This document shows, piece after piece, positions 1-14,500 of a DNA stretch of 64,000 nucleotides. Source of the DNA: Balanoglossus misakiensis (taxonomy: Eukaryota; Hemichordata); NCBI GenBank assembly GCA_040954595.2, contig CM082576.2, positions 13,888,001 through 13,952,000 on the forward strand, in the 5' to 3' direction. The position numbers were made by a program, and so were the translations under genes. The stretch's first letter is position 1; every line of letters starts with the position of its first letter. The notes beneath the pieces are model-generated. The model searched no databases. It saw nothing but the letters and a program-made list of their open reading frames with translations, and had not been told where the DNA came from.

Positions 1-2387
1 ACATTGGTAAAATCAAACGTAAGACCCAGTACAGACTGAAATGGCCTTCATTTTAAATGATTTCATCTGGTCCATGTTCACACTTACAGGGCCAGCAAAT
101 TTTTTTTTTCTGCCAGGAATAATCAGTTTAACTCAAACTGGGGTCAAGGCCAGTGTTTAAAAATTGTCAACACTACCATTTTAGTCTTGCCTAAATTATG
201 GACCAGACCTAACCCTGTCCTTCATACCTGGACTATAACTACCGGTACATGTAATCCAGCTCAGGTCCAACATAGCATGTCAACATGGGTTGCAACTAAA
301 GCTGACACCTGTTAGGGCCGGCGTAAACTTCTGATGTGAACTCGGAGGACATTCATCAGATTCCCTGTTGTTGTCAAAACATCTCAGCCATGATTTGAGG
401 ACGCAAAACAAGTTTACAATCACTGTTACATCAATAAATACATAACACAAGACAATTTTGATGTCGCGTCATGTTTGAGATCATTGGAAACACCACACTT
501 ACAACATATTGGACTACTTGCATCCATTTATACAGTATGTGTACTGGTTTTATCCCTTGGAAACGAGGAATTAATCAAAAATGCTGTTTGTAGGCTGTCA
601 CTGGAATGTCATTTTTACAGAGATTGGTTCAAAGGTTCAGATATTTCTTGATGGAACCATTTCCTTATTTGCTCATGTTTCACTGAAAATGCCAAATTGT
701 AATGGGCACACATAAATATTGTATGGTTTCTGTCACCAACATGTGTGTACAATGTACCTCAGCAAGGTGGTTGATTAGTACAGGTTATGATGAACGGGAA
801 CAAAAGACATCTAGTGTTGTTGTTGAATCATATCCAAAAAAATTTTTTGTTGTAAATTTTAAATAATTGGACATGATAATGATGGTTATGGTCTTCCATG
901 CAAAAGTTAAGGTTTCCAAGTATCAGATGATGATTCATCTGATATAATTATGTAAACACTAGTCCCCAGAAAGAAACATGCATGTTCATCACTTTTTTCC
1001 CAGTATCAATTCATAGAAATGTTACCTTTAGTAAAAATGAGCTTATGTTATCACTCAATACTTTGCAATATGTAGTGTGGTATATTGAGTGATTAACCAC
1101 ACGTACCCGTCTGAGTGTTTTCCCCTTCACAGTTAACTGAATGAAAATACCTGAACTGGCATGTTTTCAGGGTGACTGCACCCTTCTCACTCTCTGGATC
1201 ACAGTTTGTTGACTGAAAAGTGCATTTGCAAAGATTTGGGTACCCTTGAACCTAGCTTATTAAAACCCTTGACCAGGTTTGTTGTTCTCCCCTGCTGGAA
1301 ACTGCGTGTGTGCTTCATTTGATTGTTTGATAGTCCATCACCAATCATGCCCCAGGTCTTTGTAAGGAGACGATTGTATCAAGGAGGTCCACACTGCAGT
1401 CATTCTAGTTATAAGAATAACACGCAAATGTCTAATCGGTGAAAAACTTCAAAAGAATATACCCGCATGGGTTAAAGTGTGTACCCAATTACCTTGCCGT
1501 TCAACAATGCATGCTCATGGGAAAAAATGGTAGAATGTAGTCTTGTGTCTGCAAAGTATATCATCCTGATTATTTTAGACACTGTTACCCACCCCTGAAC
1601 CTTTCCGAATATCTGGATTAAGTTCACAGCTTGTAAAAAGGGTCTTTTGTGTGCCACAATCAATGGGACCCCATATCCCGAAAATCGATGACCCAATAGT
1701 TTATAGACTTCAGGCAAACAGCCCCTGGGCACAACATGTTTAATAATGCATAGGGCCAGACAGAAAAGAGTGGTTTGGCATTGTGGTTGGTTATTGGCGG
1801 ATTAGGTTTCGTGAAGAAAATGCCTGCACTCAGGTGTGTTGTCATTAATTAGCACACAATGGTTGATGGTGCCCTGCATTGTTTGGGAGTTAAAGTGATT
1901 ATTTTTAGCATTTATGAGGGTTTTTTTTCAGCAGGTGGGATGTAAATAATTGGACAATTACAATTATTACATCATGGAGAACAAAAACAATCCAGGATAC
2001 ACTACATACATCTACTAGTTCAAGTTTTTCCCAGTTTATGACTTTTGTACGACATGTATGAAGCAACAGTCTGGATTTTTCAAATTTAAATATTATAAAA
2101 TTGACATTTCCCCGTTTATTTGACAGATTTCTATTAAATATTGAAACACTCTGTTTGTAAAGAATAATTGTAATTTGTACAACACCACACATAAGGACTG
2201 TCACATAAAAATGTTGCTAAAAATATTGAATCAGATTTGATATCCAAGATGGCCGCTTTTCAGTGAAGCAGACTACATTGATATCATTATATATGCATGA
2301 CACTTAATACACTCATTCCATATTCAGATCAAGTCGCCTCCGATGTTAATATTCATGGTATATTTTCCCTTTCCCGTTTCCACTCAG
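1..2387. other. Presumed nesprin intron or upstream sequence without recognisable exons
   Basis: A+T-rich sequence upstream of the first exon I can support. I see no open frame with spectrin-repeat character and no GC-richer island with paired splice sites. Since the protein in the window starts mid-rod, this is most likely intronic. It ends in a good acceptor (pyrimidine-rich stretch then CAG at 2385-2387). Confidence 0.5.
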
Positions 2388-2585
2388 AAACTGGAAGAAG
2401 AGCTGTCCGCGCACCAAGCTCTCCTGAAATCCGTGGCTATCCGTGGACAGAAGATCATCAGCCGCAAGCGAGATGGTGAGGAGGGCTCCGAGGGAGATCT
2501 GAAGTCGAATTGGGAAGAGCTCTCCAATCAGATCGCGGAGAGAAAACAGCAGCTCGAAGCCTCCCTGCAACAGAGCAGACCACAG
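2388..2585 (+). CDS. SYNE1-like: Nesprin exon 1 of window: helices A-B and start of C of a spectrin repeat
   Basis: Encodes 66 residues, phase 0 at both ends, between CAG|AAA and CAG|GTACGT. It starts KLEEELSAHQALL and has the helix-B motif LKSNWEELSNQIAERKQQL. It aligns with the first ~63 residues of the full-length exon at 11922-12239. The second half of this repeat is not found in the following intron, so the repeat is either incomplete or completed by an exon I could not recognise. Confidence 0.85.
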
Positions 2586-5500
2586 GTACGTAATCAGTGA
2601 ATTCTCTTATGTATCACATGCCATGGGTAATTTTAAGTCCTTATTAATTTGCTGCAGCATTAGCTTTATACCTTGATATGAAATTGTTGATGTTGATGCT
2701 GAAGGCCCACGTAGCCTGCAGGGTATTTCACTGCAGCCGTGTATTTGACACTGAACATAATACAATGGCATGTGATTAATAGCTGTCATGCATAATACTG
2801 TCACACCACACTGTGAATTATGTATGGGATTTCCCTTCTGAGGTGTGGTTCATTATCAAGTTATATGATTTAAAAGCTGTTAGTTTATATAAAAAAATAT
2901 AATTAATCTGCTGCCTGTATGCCAGCATAATTAATCCAGAATGGACATGGATAAAATTTGTACATCTACCCTGTGCAGTTGTTAACCTTGACTGGATGTA
3001 CCAGTAGTATATCTGTAGCTGCCTTGTAATGTTTCTTGTATTGATTTTCACTGACTTTTCGGCATGGATAATAATTAAGCTGTGTCTCATATTACAACCT
3101 GTCTCCAGATCAGACTAACTGCAGATATGTCAAACGACAGTGTCGATATAATAAATAAATCAAATACGAAGAGATCATTTCTCAAGATGTCACATGTCCT
3201 TCATGGAGGACTGTCCAGAGAATAGCTGCTTACAATTATGTTAAGAGTGTCTTTAAAATACATTGTAACTGCAGCAGTATTCTGTGCATGGACGTATGTC
3301 TTACCCATGCATTATCTTCATTCTGAATTAATTATGCTAAAATAAGATAGCTTTCAGTCTCAAAGGCAAATGAATCTGTTCGACTCTGTATAAAATTTGC
3401 AAAATTTGTTTGAAATCCTGTAGTTTGACAGAGAATACTTGAATCGGAAACATGCATATCAAACATTGTACTATTAATAATATTGCATTGAAAACACTGC
3501 GCTGTTCTATTTTAAAATCACAATACATGAATTTATATTTAGCCTGGGAAAATAAAATCTGAGGAAAAAATAAAAACGTGCCATTTAACATCAAAATGAG
3601 ACCTGAGTTACATTTCTCTGGAATCGACTGCACTTGTCAAGCCATCAATCTGTCAAGTAATATTGGTTGTGTACGTGTGCCTCTACATGTACTTGTAGTC
3701 TTGCAAACACGTAGATATGTAATAGTTAAACCATCAGCTTGACATTAATAGCCACATAGCTGTCAGACGCCGTGACTCAATATAGATACAGCACAGCGGG
3801 TTGGCATGCTCAGTTTTCATTAATTTTCTGCCATCCACTCTGTAATTATTTCTCTGAAACATCATTCCAAATTAATGTAGTGTGGGTAGTAGAAACGGCG
3901 TTCGACAGAAACAAATTTCATGTCTGGAATTCGTGGAATTTTTTTTAGCTGTTTACTTCAGATCTCATGTGTACATAAAAATGATAATTCTAATGGGAGC
4001 ATTTGTAATGACATAAACAGTAGGTATTCAGCAAATCAATTAGGAATGCAGTGTGATAATGTATTTTCTATTCTGAATGGAATGGGAAAATCAATAAGAT
4101 GTTAAATTAGACCCCCAAACATTCAATCATTATTTCTAGTAACCACAGACCTTATACAATAACAGCAAGTTGTGTTTTTTTTTGCATAATAGAGAAGAAA
4201 TACATGAAAGCTTAGGGCTGACAAGAATGAAAATGATGTTTGTTAACCTGAAGTATGGGTTTCTGCACTGAATAGGATGATTTCCTTAGTCTTTTTTTCC
4301 CCTTATTCATTGGCAGTCGACACTTCAGGGAAACTGTGTGATAAAGCAATCATCCTACAAATGTACATGTATACGGATGGGAATTTCAAACTAAAGTTAT
4401 GTAGAGTATGCGGTCAAGTTCAAATGAGTCACGTACAGTGGAATCTGTGATGACAATCTCTCTGATATTACAAATAGTCTTGATTGTATCAAATTAGGGT
4501 TACAGATTGATTTCTAAAAAATATTGACTTCATTTCGTGAGAGCTAGCTAGCTCTGATACAAAGACAGGATCCGAACTATGAGTTACTGCTAGATATACT
4601 TTAGTGGGACTACTATATCTGTATCTATAAATTGGTTTGGCATGTTTCCAATATCAGGGTATAATGTGCCTAAATAAAATGAAGTCTATGATCTTCTGCT
4701 TCTCATACAATGCAGTATTGCAATCATAAAATGTACATAACAAAGATCAATAAGTCAAAGCTGATATTGATCTGTTGTTATGAAGTCCAATTTTGGATTG
4801 CTTCAAAATCCATTGTCTGAAGAATATGGTATGCTGACCTAACACATAGCAAATAGGCTGTGGGTTTTCCCTGTTGGGTAACTTGATTAGAGCATTGTAA
4901 CAGACACTGTGTGTCACCTTAAGCAATTAATCACAGCCCCCGCTCATTATGAGTGTAATTTTCCCAGACTGAGATGACACGAACATATTTTAAGTGGGGT
5001 CATAGGTCATATTTCTTATCACAACAAAACATGTCATCATCACATCAGGGGCTTTAAGAAAGAATAAAACAGAAGTTTGCAATAGTATTATTTTTTCTGA
5101 ACTGAATATTAATCAAGATGTGGTTTGTTTTTCATTGGAGTATGACAGTGGGTACTGTAAAACACTTTATTTTCGCATGCGATAAATTTTCACGAAATAC
5201 GCGAGAGCCAAAATAGCGTGAAAATAAAAAGTCGTATAATTTTTTTTTGAAGATAACGAAAATAAAGTGTTTTACAGTGTATAAAAGCCTGCTAATAGTG
5301 GGTGATCCAGACACCCTTCAGTCACTGCTTAAGGGATTGCCGAAGCAATTATTTTTAGAAATGCATAATGCTGTAACCATGCTAGGTTTTGAACTCACTA
5401 TCTTCTGATACTGATTGTGTTACTTTTGGCACGTACCACACAAAAGTTCCTCATTGAGTCAACAATCACCTCAACACAACAAGGCAATGTATTTACAATA

Positions 5501-8500
5501 CAGCCACTTCATGTCACTTTACTTGTAAAATAAATACAACATACGTTTGGGTTCCCTTTTGCATTAGGAATTTTCGTCCGGTGCACCGTTACACCAGTAC
5601 AAGACACACAGACTCCTGGGTTATGACGTTCCAGACGATGAGACCAGAGCAGAGGATCTTGGGAGCATTTTAGCCGGACTCAACCAATGCTGGGAAAAAC
5701 TACAATCTCAGGTATAAAAACGGAAATACATGAAACTTATCGTACAGACTCATTTTGGCCAGTGCAATGTTTGGTCCTCACAGTGAGGCTAATCTCAGTC
5801 GCAATATTTGGTCGTGTTCAGAACGATTCAAATTAAAACACCATTCAGTTTGTTTAATCCTGATTTTGCTGAAAGGTTGCAGTTTCTCATACTGTAGTCC
5901 CTGACTATGGTAACTGCAACCTAGCTTACACTGAAGTACATCAGTGCAATATTGTAACCAAGTACAAGATGGCACCTATTCAGTATAGAGTGGCATTTCT
6001 TTCATTCACTACCAGTATCTACTTATACTCAGTCAAAAGAGGGTTAACATTCCATTATAGTATCAAACATCACAGTGCTGTACACATTCTCACGTATGAT
6101 TGTCATAGGCATCATTCCAAACATACACACGACTTGTCACGATGCAAACGGTCCTACCATTATCATGGTATGATACACTTCACCCCAAGGCCCCCAAGCA
6201 TACAGATGATTGCCAGATACGCACACACACACACACTCCACACACACACATCTCATCATCACTGTGTATTGATTCTTCGCAGGTGAAAGATAAACAGGAG
6301 AGATTGGATGCGGCATTTGAGTTCCAGCAGCAATACCAGGATGCATTGCAGTCGGTCTCGCAGTGGCTAGACTCCGTCCAAGTGAAACTTTTCTCCACCG
6401 ACTGGAACAAAAACACGGAAGAGCAGCTTGCTGAGCACGAAGTAAGTGATCACGTGAATCAAAATTTACCAAATACTGGGTGACTTTTATCTTATTTTAT
6501 TTTGCCTGATTGCAGCCAGTGAAACTTGTTGTTTGTGATATTCAAAATGAATTTCAAACATGTTGACAAAACACCATCAAAACTGTATAAAGAGAATTTG
6601 GTCAGTGACGAACATAGATGAAAAGAACTATAAATGTAGAGAGCAACTTGTCACAGAGGTTCAGTCAAATGACTTCATAAACATTAGGACTGTACTGGGC
6701 TGATGTAGACCAGCCATACATGTACCTGACAATGTGGCTGTCTTGGGTCCCTGAAAACATTTCATAGCATGATTCTGGCACTTATTCTGTAGCCCATACA
6801 AACCTTTGTGTTCTCGTTCAGCGCTATGAAAACAGTGTTCCCGCTCAACATAACAGTCAAGATACCCCTTACACGAACCCTCACCCCCTGGACAATCATA
6901 CACATTGCAATTTTTTTGTTCTCCTCGGCCCCAAAGAGATTCCAGTATTGCAGTTCCCACCATTCATCCTGCGTGAACGATAACTTTATTTTGTAAAAGT
7001 TCTTTCTCATCAACCGATTCCAAATCACCTGGTGACTTGACTTGAAGCCATAAAACCTGGCCACGCGTGAAACGGCTGTATTTTTCACTCAAAACTTCCA
7101 CAGGTTTACGTTTTTGTACGTCTAGCAAAAAACAACAGTGGATTCCACTTTGACCTGTCGTTGCCGCCGTTTTTGAACAACTCCCTTGTGTTCGGTAGTG
7201 GTACAGCTGCAAATGGGGTGGAGGGGTTAAATGTGTAAAATCGGCAATGGCCATTCTTCTGTTCACACAGGAACATTAGAAATGACAAAAACTTAGCAAA
7301 CCTGTCCTTTTCTGTGATGGTAGACAAAAATCAATGGCGTCAATCAGACTTTCTCTCATCAGTCTGACTGACTGACTCAGATATCCTATCGTTCAGTTCA
7401 GCATGACACTGGCGTGGAGAAATGCAGTGCCTCTCATCAGATTCAAGCTAACATCACAAATTTAATCAACAAGTTGATACATGTGATAAACGGGTCGAAT
7501 TTCATGCGAAGAATTTCTGATGAATCTGCGCGCGTGATATCCTAGTTATAACAGTGTAATAATGCACATAGCAAATCATAAATATTCAAAACTGTAATAC
7601 CATTAGAGAGTTCTTGTTGCAAAATATGTCTGTGAATGTATCTAGCCTTCTGATAAGTGTACATGTCTGCATCATTGGATACAGCTAGTGTGATCAGACT
7701 TTGGTATGAGTCATCTTCAGCTTTAATACTCGAAATGATCAATGACACTTACGGGTAGCCAGTAGACTGACTGATTTATATAATATAAGCTGCAGACTGA
7801 AGTTGCAGTCAACAGCAGCCTTTCAAACGGAAACGGAATTAATTTCACTCAATTGCCTTCTGCAAGTTAATTGTATTGATACAAAGGTTGACAACCTTCA
7901 TATCAATAAAATGAACCTTTTCATTTGACAATTTACGGCAGATTTTGGAAGATAGATCACCTATGTTTATAGTTTATTCCTTTCGGATGATTATAGAAAA
8001 AAAAGTTATAGAAGAATAATCAGTAGTGTGATGTCTTATATGAAATAAATTTTCATCACTTTTTTTTCATCCAGGCGCTTTGTAGTGAAATCAAAAGCTT
8101 CCAAGACCAAATTGCATTCATGAACGAGGCATGCCAGATGATCATCGCCGAAGCCAACTCGAAGGACCGAGCGCTGATCAAGCAGACGCTGCAGGATCTC
8201 AACGACAGGCTCGCCAGTCTGGAGAACGAGGCCCAGGAGAAAGAACAGGAGTTGGTGGAAAGGAACGTACAGTACAAGTCCTATCAGGTAAAGACGAAAA
8301 CAACTGGTGGAGAGATAAATGCAGTGTGGAGACCGGGTGATCCCCGGTTGTCATGTAGCCCCTATTGTAGCTCAAGTGAATCGGAAACACGGCTAATTCA
8401 ATCCCACTGCTTCGGCTAATGAGACGTTATTCAGTTTTTTTCCCTCTTACATGTATTATACTTCACGTGAATACGCGGCGTTTGGAATTCAAGACAACAT

Positions 8501-11500
8501 CATCCAGGATCCAAAAAAAATTTTATAGAGATTTTGAAAGGTTCTGCAGGACAATGGCCCAGCAGACCACAATGTGATTTGTGTCAGCATTGAAGAATGT
8601 TTTGAAAGACTAAACAGAGAGAGAGTTGCGGTGTGTTTACGCACAATTCAAACCTATACAGTGAACCTCACAAAGAAACTGGGTTAACTTAATAAGACAG
8701 TTTTCGCAAATCTTGTAATTGTTTTATAACAATGAAACCATTCAAATGGTTGTACTTGCCTCAAGCACAGAATCAGTTATATTATGATTTTTTTTAAACA
8801 TTTTCTTTTTTACTACCAGGACATTGTATGGATCAAAGAATACATGTGTCAATTTAGCAAATGTTTGTAATGTGCTCAGCCATGATTAATATTTCCTGTG
8901 AACTTCTGTCGACTCTTGATATTTACACAAGACATGCAGGATAGAATGTAATTAGTGAAAAAGAATTTGTTAGCAATTAACACTGTCCCATTTTAAAAGT
9001 CGAAAAATGCAGCCACTGTTCTGAATTCTCATTATTACATAATTCACAGAATTGACTATCTACTAAAAGCAACCCATTGAGATCCGTTGATTAATTAGAG
9101 CCAGGAAAACAGCACATTAGAGCATGATTTGATTAGGAAGAGGCAGTTCACTCAGCCATTCAAAATTATTTCCCTTATGCAAGCTATGAAGAGAAACATG
9201 AACAACGTCCATTGAAAAAAAGGAAATGTTGAATCATTTGATGTTTAACTCCTACTAAAAGAAATGGAAGTGAATCGTATCACATAAGCGGAGATTAGAT
9301 TAATATCATCAGTTTTATTAAATGCAGTTATAGGATTTTAATAATAATTTCATGAGTCAAACATGCAGGTAGATATACATGTATCTTTGAAAAGCATTCA
9401 GAAATTGGACTCTCTGTTGCTGGTATTACTTTGCACAGTAGATCCTATTTTATTCAAAGACTAGTATTTATCACAAATACTGTGATTCTTTACTTTAGGT
9501 AGATAACCACTGATGAGAAGATGTTATTGTGTTAGGATAAACTCAGTCCTTGAGAAGACCAGCTTGTCTTGAGACAATTTGGTCATCTTCGGCTATATGG
9601 CTTTGCCACTCAGGAAATGTTAGTTTCCTGATGATTTCAACAATTTTTCGTGTGAAGTCTCCCGTATGACAACTGTTGTTCTGATTACTTTGCTCGATGT
9701 GTCTATTTCAGGATGACATCCACCGATTCCAGACGTGGTTGCATGAGGCCAAACAAATGGTTGAAGGCGACAAAGACAGAGAGTCGGAAGGAAAGGGTTC
9801 TCTGGAAGAAAGCTGGGTATTCAACCAGGTAAGGTTGGATTTCTGCAGTAAGCTGGGGGTGCCATTTCAAGTCTGTGCGAAAGTGGGTTACTGTGGCATT
9901 TTCCACTAAGTCAAAATCAGTAAGACAGAAAAAATAAATTAAAGGGACAAAGTCTCTCTCTCGCTGCCCATTTTCCGTTAATTATGTTCGATACAAGACA
10001 CCGTTTATGTAGGTATATAGTAAATCAACGTTCGTCCACTCACAACTTCCATCCCGTATGTAGGATATGAGATTAAAAATCTCACCAAAATGAATAAATG
10101 GTAGAGACTGATTACTCATTTTGGTGAGTTTTTTCACTCTCGTATCTACCAGTGGCGTAGAATTGTGTGTGGTCTAACGTTGATTCACTATATACATTGT
10201 ATCCACATGTAGAATAAAATGAACGGTGTCTTGTATCAAACATAATCAATGGAAAAAGGGCAGCGAGAGAGACTTTGTCCCTTTAAATTTACAAAGCAAA
10301 AAGAAACCCACCAATACAGCCACTTATCACACATGCGCATATCATGCTTGGTTGACTCTACTTTTTGCCAGTAAACAGTGAAAATGGAAGCCATAGGAGA
10401 ACATCCTTGGGCGAAACAAGAAAGAAAGGATGTGACTATAAAAGATACAATCTTCTCACCTTGATGCTGTAGCCTGACTTGCTATCACACTACATGTATA
10501 TAAAAACATACTGTCATTTAAATCTGTAATTGTGCCAATTAACCACTAACTGCAGAGCATTTGCAGATTGATGACAGGGCTACAAGAATAGACTAATATC
10601 ACACTCTATCCACAGATCATTGTAGGAATAATAGCGAAAACAGAAAATGATTTTCTCAGAGAACAATGCTACTCAGAAAAAAAATGTTAATGTACAAACT
10701 GCCCTTTGTGATAGAGGTTGTAATTGTTTCTGCCCTATTCCGATAAAACAAAGACTGTTCAGATCTCTCAATTGGCATGATCTCCACAATGGATTATTAT
10801 TGGCCAATGATCACAATGAACTTCCAGCTGTTTTCTGGTCTTATGTAACCCAAACCAACCCATTGAACAAAGACACTACATTCAAGCTCCTGTGACTATA
10901 CAAGCTGCTAATATTCAGACACTGTTACGGAAACACTAATCATATCATAGTTCGTAGAGTTTTCTGTTCCGAGGTCGACTCATCGCTGCTTCTAACTTTG
11001 CTTCCTTTTGTTCCCAACTTTGCCTTCCTGCTTTTCATTGTAAAATCCTCCATTTCTAAAGGATCGAAGACATCAGTTCCAGGTGTAGTACCTCTTTTCA
11101 TCTGCAAGTTGACATACTTCTGTTTCTTAACCCTTTCACCACTGTGGTTTGGTCCAAATCCGTTGTTTTCTATGGTAAAGTTGGACCTGTATAGAGGGAA
11201 CTGGGGGTGAAGGGGTCACAAATATCAGCATGTGCCCAGACAGTTGGGTTTTCCTCTGCTGCACAATCTCGCAATTCATTAATCATCTCTTTTGATGCTT
11301 GCCTCATTTGATCACTTTTGGGTCTTCTGTACGGATCAGTGGTGTTGCATGTTTTCAATGGGCTGGGGAGAGGGGGTAAAGTTTTGAACAGTGGTTGTTT
11401 ACAGTCACTGAAGCCTGCTTTAAAGTCCTCTGTGACATTTCATACACAACAAAACAAAGAGGTCAGTTCTTCTTGATCACAACCCTGTTCAGTTTTTTCC

Positions 11501-14500
11501 CTCTTCCAAGCTCTATCATGTCTACAGTTTTGTGATCTGTGATTTGGTTATGTGAAACTGCAGAAGCCTTTTTTCACATTGAACCAGAAATTATTTATAA
11601 ATATAATAAAATTGTTTTAAGAAATTATTTAGAGGTCTTAGGCCTAAAATAGAAATCTCTATTTTAGGCGTCCTCTATTGTGCTTCATTGTGCCGATTCT
11701 AACTTGAAACAGCTTTCACACAATCCTTTGTGTGACAAATTAATTCATGTAAGGCAATTCAGTGGAAGTTCTAAAGAAATGTCTAGCATGGTTACAGTGC
11801 ATGTTGTGCATACCAGTAATACATAATGTAGTATCATAAGCATGAACTCAAACTAACATATGGACAAAACTCTGTCTTACATGACCTTTGACACCCCCAC
11901 TTTTTTCCCTGGTTGCCGTAGAAACTGGAAGATGACATCCGGAAGCACGAAGCTCACTTGAAGGAGATCGCCGAGCGAGGACAGCACATGCTGAGCCGGG
12001 ATCCCCGTCTGCAGATGTCCACCGACCTGAGTCTTCTCCGCAGCAACTGGGAGGATCTGCAGAAACAGGCCAACGTCAGGAAGAACGAACTGAGCAAAGC
12101 CAGACTTGTCCAGGAGCAGTATCAGAAGATGATGGAGGACTATGCAGATTACCTAGATACAGCGGAAGAGAAGTTGAAGAGGAGAGACCTCACTGTGGTC
12201 GATCTGCCAGATTTACAGCAACAGCTAGACAAATACAAAGTGAGTGATGCGATTATTCATCTTATATGTATAGTATCATTTGTTTTAGATTACAAATAAT
12301 GCTCCCTTATAAACTCTGAAATAAATGTGAAAAAATGAAGATGGAGCATCCTTTAAATTTAAGTATGTACATGTATATGGATGGATGTAAGTATGCATGG
12401 TTGGTTGGCTGGATGAGTGTGTGGTAGGGTGACAGTGAGCTGATGGCTGGCTGGCTAGATTGGTGGGGGGAGAGTGGATGGATAGATGAATTGATGGTGG
12501 GTGGTTGGGTATGTACATGCACTCACTCACGCATGCATGTATCCATGCATGTACGTGTATATGTATATAGTTTAGTATACAGCAGTTGTTTTGAAGAATT
12601 TATACCTATCATGAAAGGTAACAACTTGACCAAATCATTCAATTTACTGACTGCGTCATGTAATTTCTGACTCTCTCACGCACACTCTCCATTTCAGGAC
12701 TTCTTCTCGGACATGGAAGGTCACCGCCTAATGATAGAATCCCTGGCGGACAAGACCGACCCCATCACCAGGCAGAAATTCGCGCCCCTGCAGATGGGTC
12801 TGTACCAGCGCACCCAGCAACTGCAGGAAGAGGCCACCAGGAAGGGACAAGAACTGGAGAGACTGGCGCAAGAGTGGCAACAGTTTGAGAGGATGTACAA
12901 CGATCTGAGGGGGTGGCTGGCCCACATGGAGTCGCAACTGCCCAGTGATGTCAGCGACGACAGTCTGGACACTGTGCAGCAAAACGTACACAGGTTCCAG
13001 GTAGGAGTTCTGTTCCCTATGCTAGCCTATAGCATGCATCTTTCACAAATGACATCAGATATTGAAAGCAATGTATTTTTCAGAAAACTTACAATAGATA
13101 TTATTTTTATTAACACACAAAATAATATAAACAAGATTTGGTAGCTACCACAGTTTTTCAGGAAAAAAATAATGTAGGACTTAATTTGCACGTAACTGTT
13201 CAGGCTGCTTGTCAACCTTGGCATTATCATATCTTTTGTGGAAAGCAGTCTCATATATAAACAAGTATCTTGATGAATTTTTGGTGTTCCTACTAAAAAG
13301 TTCAGGATAAAACAACAAAGGCTATGATAATGTATGTAGTTAGATGTTTGACATGACATGTGGTCACCAAAGATAACTTTCCTGATGATGATTCTAAAAG
13401 AGAGACAAGTGCTAAACAAACAGATCAGTGTTTCTGTCAGGCAGACATTGGGAGTTCAGAGGTGGCTCCAAGTCTTTTATTCTGCCATTTTGTTGGGTGG
13501 CCATCAAACATCCTCAAAGTAGTGCGATTCAGTCTGTGTGCCTCTGTAAACTTGTTGAATGAAATAGGGAGTTCCTACACATTGCTTGAATGTTGTTCTT
13601 TGTAGGCAATGAAGACATTGCTGTCCGACAAACAGCCGTCGTTGCATCAGGTCATCGACCGGGGACAGAACCTGCTCCGGGAGGTGGGCTGTCCCAACTT
13701 GGAGGCCAGACTGGCGGATCTCGGGGAGCGCTGGCTCGAGCTGAACTCCGACGTCTCCAACAAGCTCAAGGATCTGGAGCAACTGCTCGAGGCGTGGAAG
13801 GGATTCGAGTCCGGATCCGAAGAGCTGGCAAACTGGCTCCAGAGGGCGCTGGAGGAGCTGGGCGAATGGAGCAGCCGGGAGAACATCCCGGAGAAAGGGC
13901 CCATTGCGTATCAGCTGGAGAAGTTCATGGTGAGTGAACTGTGTTGGTACATGGTCAGGAATAATTGACTGGTATTTGGATAAATCTGAGACTACCTACA
14001 TTGAAAGAATAGCAGTTGGAAATCTCACTGAAGTGATTGTTAGTGTGATCACCAGAATGTTTCTCAACAAGTTATTGTATTACATGTATGTTGGAATAAT
14101 TACTGTAGAACGGGTTATTTTCGCGAGCAATAAATTTTCACGAAATACGGGAGAGCCACAAAACGTGAAAATAAAAAATTCGAGAAGGAATGTTTTTCGG
14201 AGATAATGATGCATTGAAATACGAGAACGCTAAAATTAATCCTCGCCTAACAGTTGCCTCTTTTGATACCGCGAAAATATCCCGTCGCGAAAATAACCCG
14301 TTTTACTGTACATAGTCACCATTGAAAATTGTGTACATCTTTTCTTCAACAGGAATTCAGGAAAGATGTCAACAACCATGCACCAATGAAAGCCACTGTG
14401 GTCAACAACGGCAGCCAGCTGCTTCGACTGAAGAAATCCGACACCAAACCAGTCAAAGAGAAAGTCATCTTGATTGAAAGTCAGTGGAACGAACTGACGT

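Noticed and set aside
6661-7327. Overlapping minus-strand open frames of 73-108 codons
   Set aside because: No start context, no recognised domain, several frames overlap each other, and they lie in a nesprin intron. No splice-site support on the minus strand was seen.
11642-11669. Small hairpin GCCTAAAATAG-AAATCT-CTATTTTAGGC
   Set aside because: Perfect 11-bp stem, but isolated in an intron with no microRNA-like length or context.
12285-12530. Minus-strand Pro/Ser/His-rich frames
   Set aside because: They translate a simple GGTTGG/TGGATGG tract and are low-complexity artefacts.
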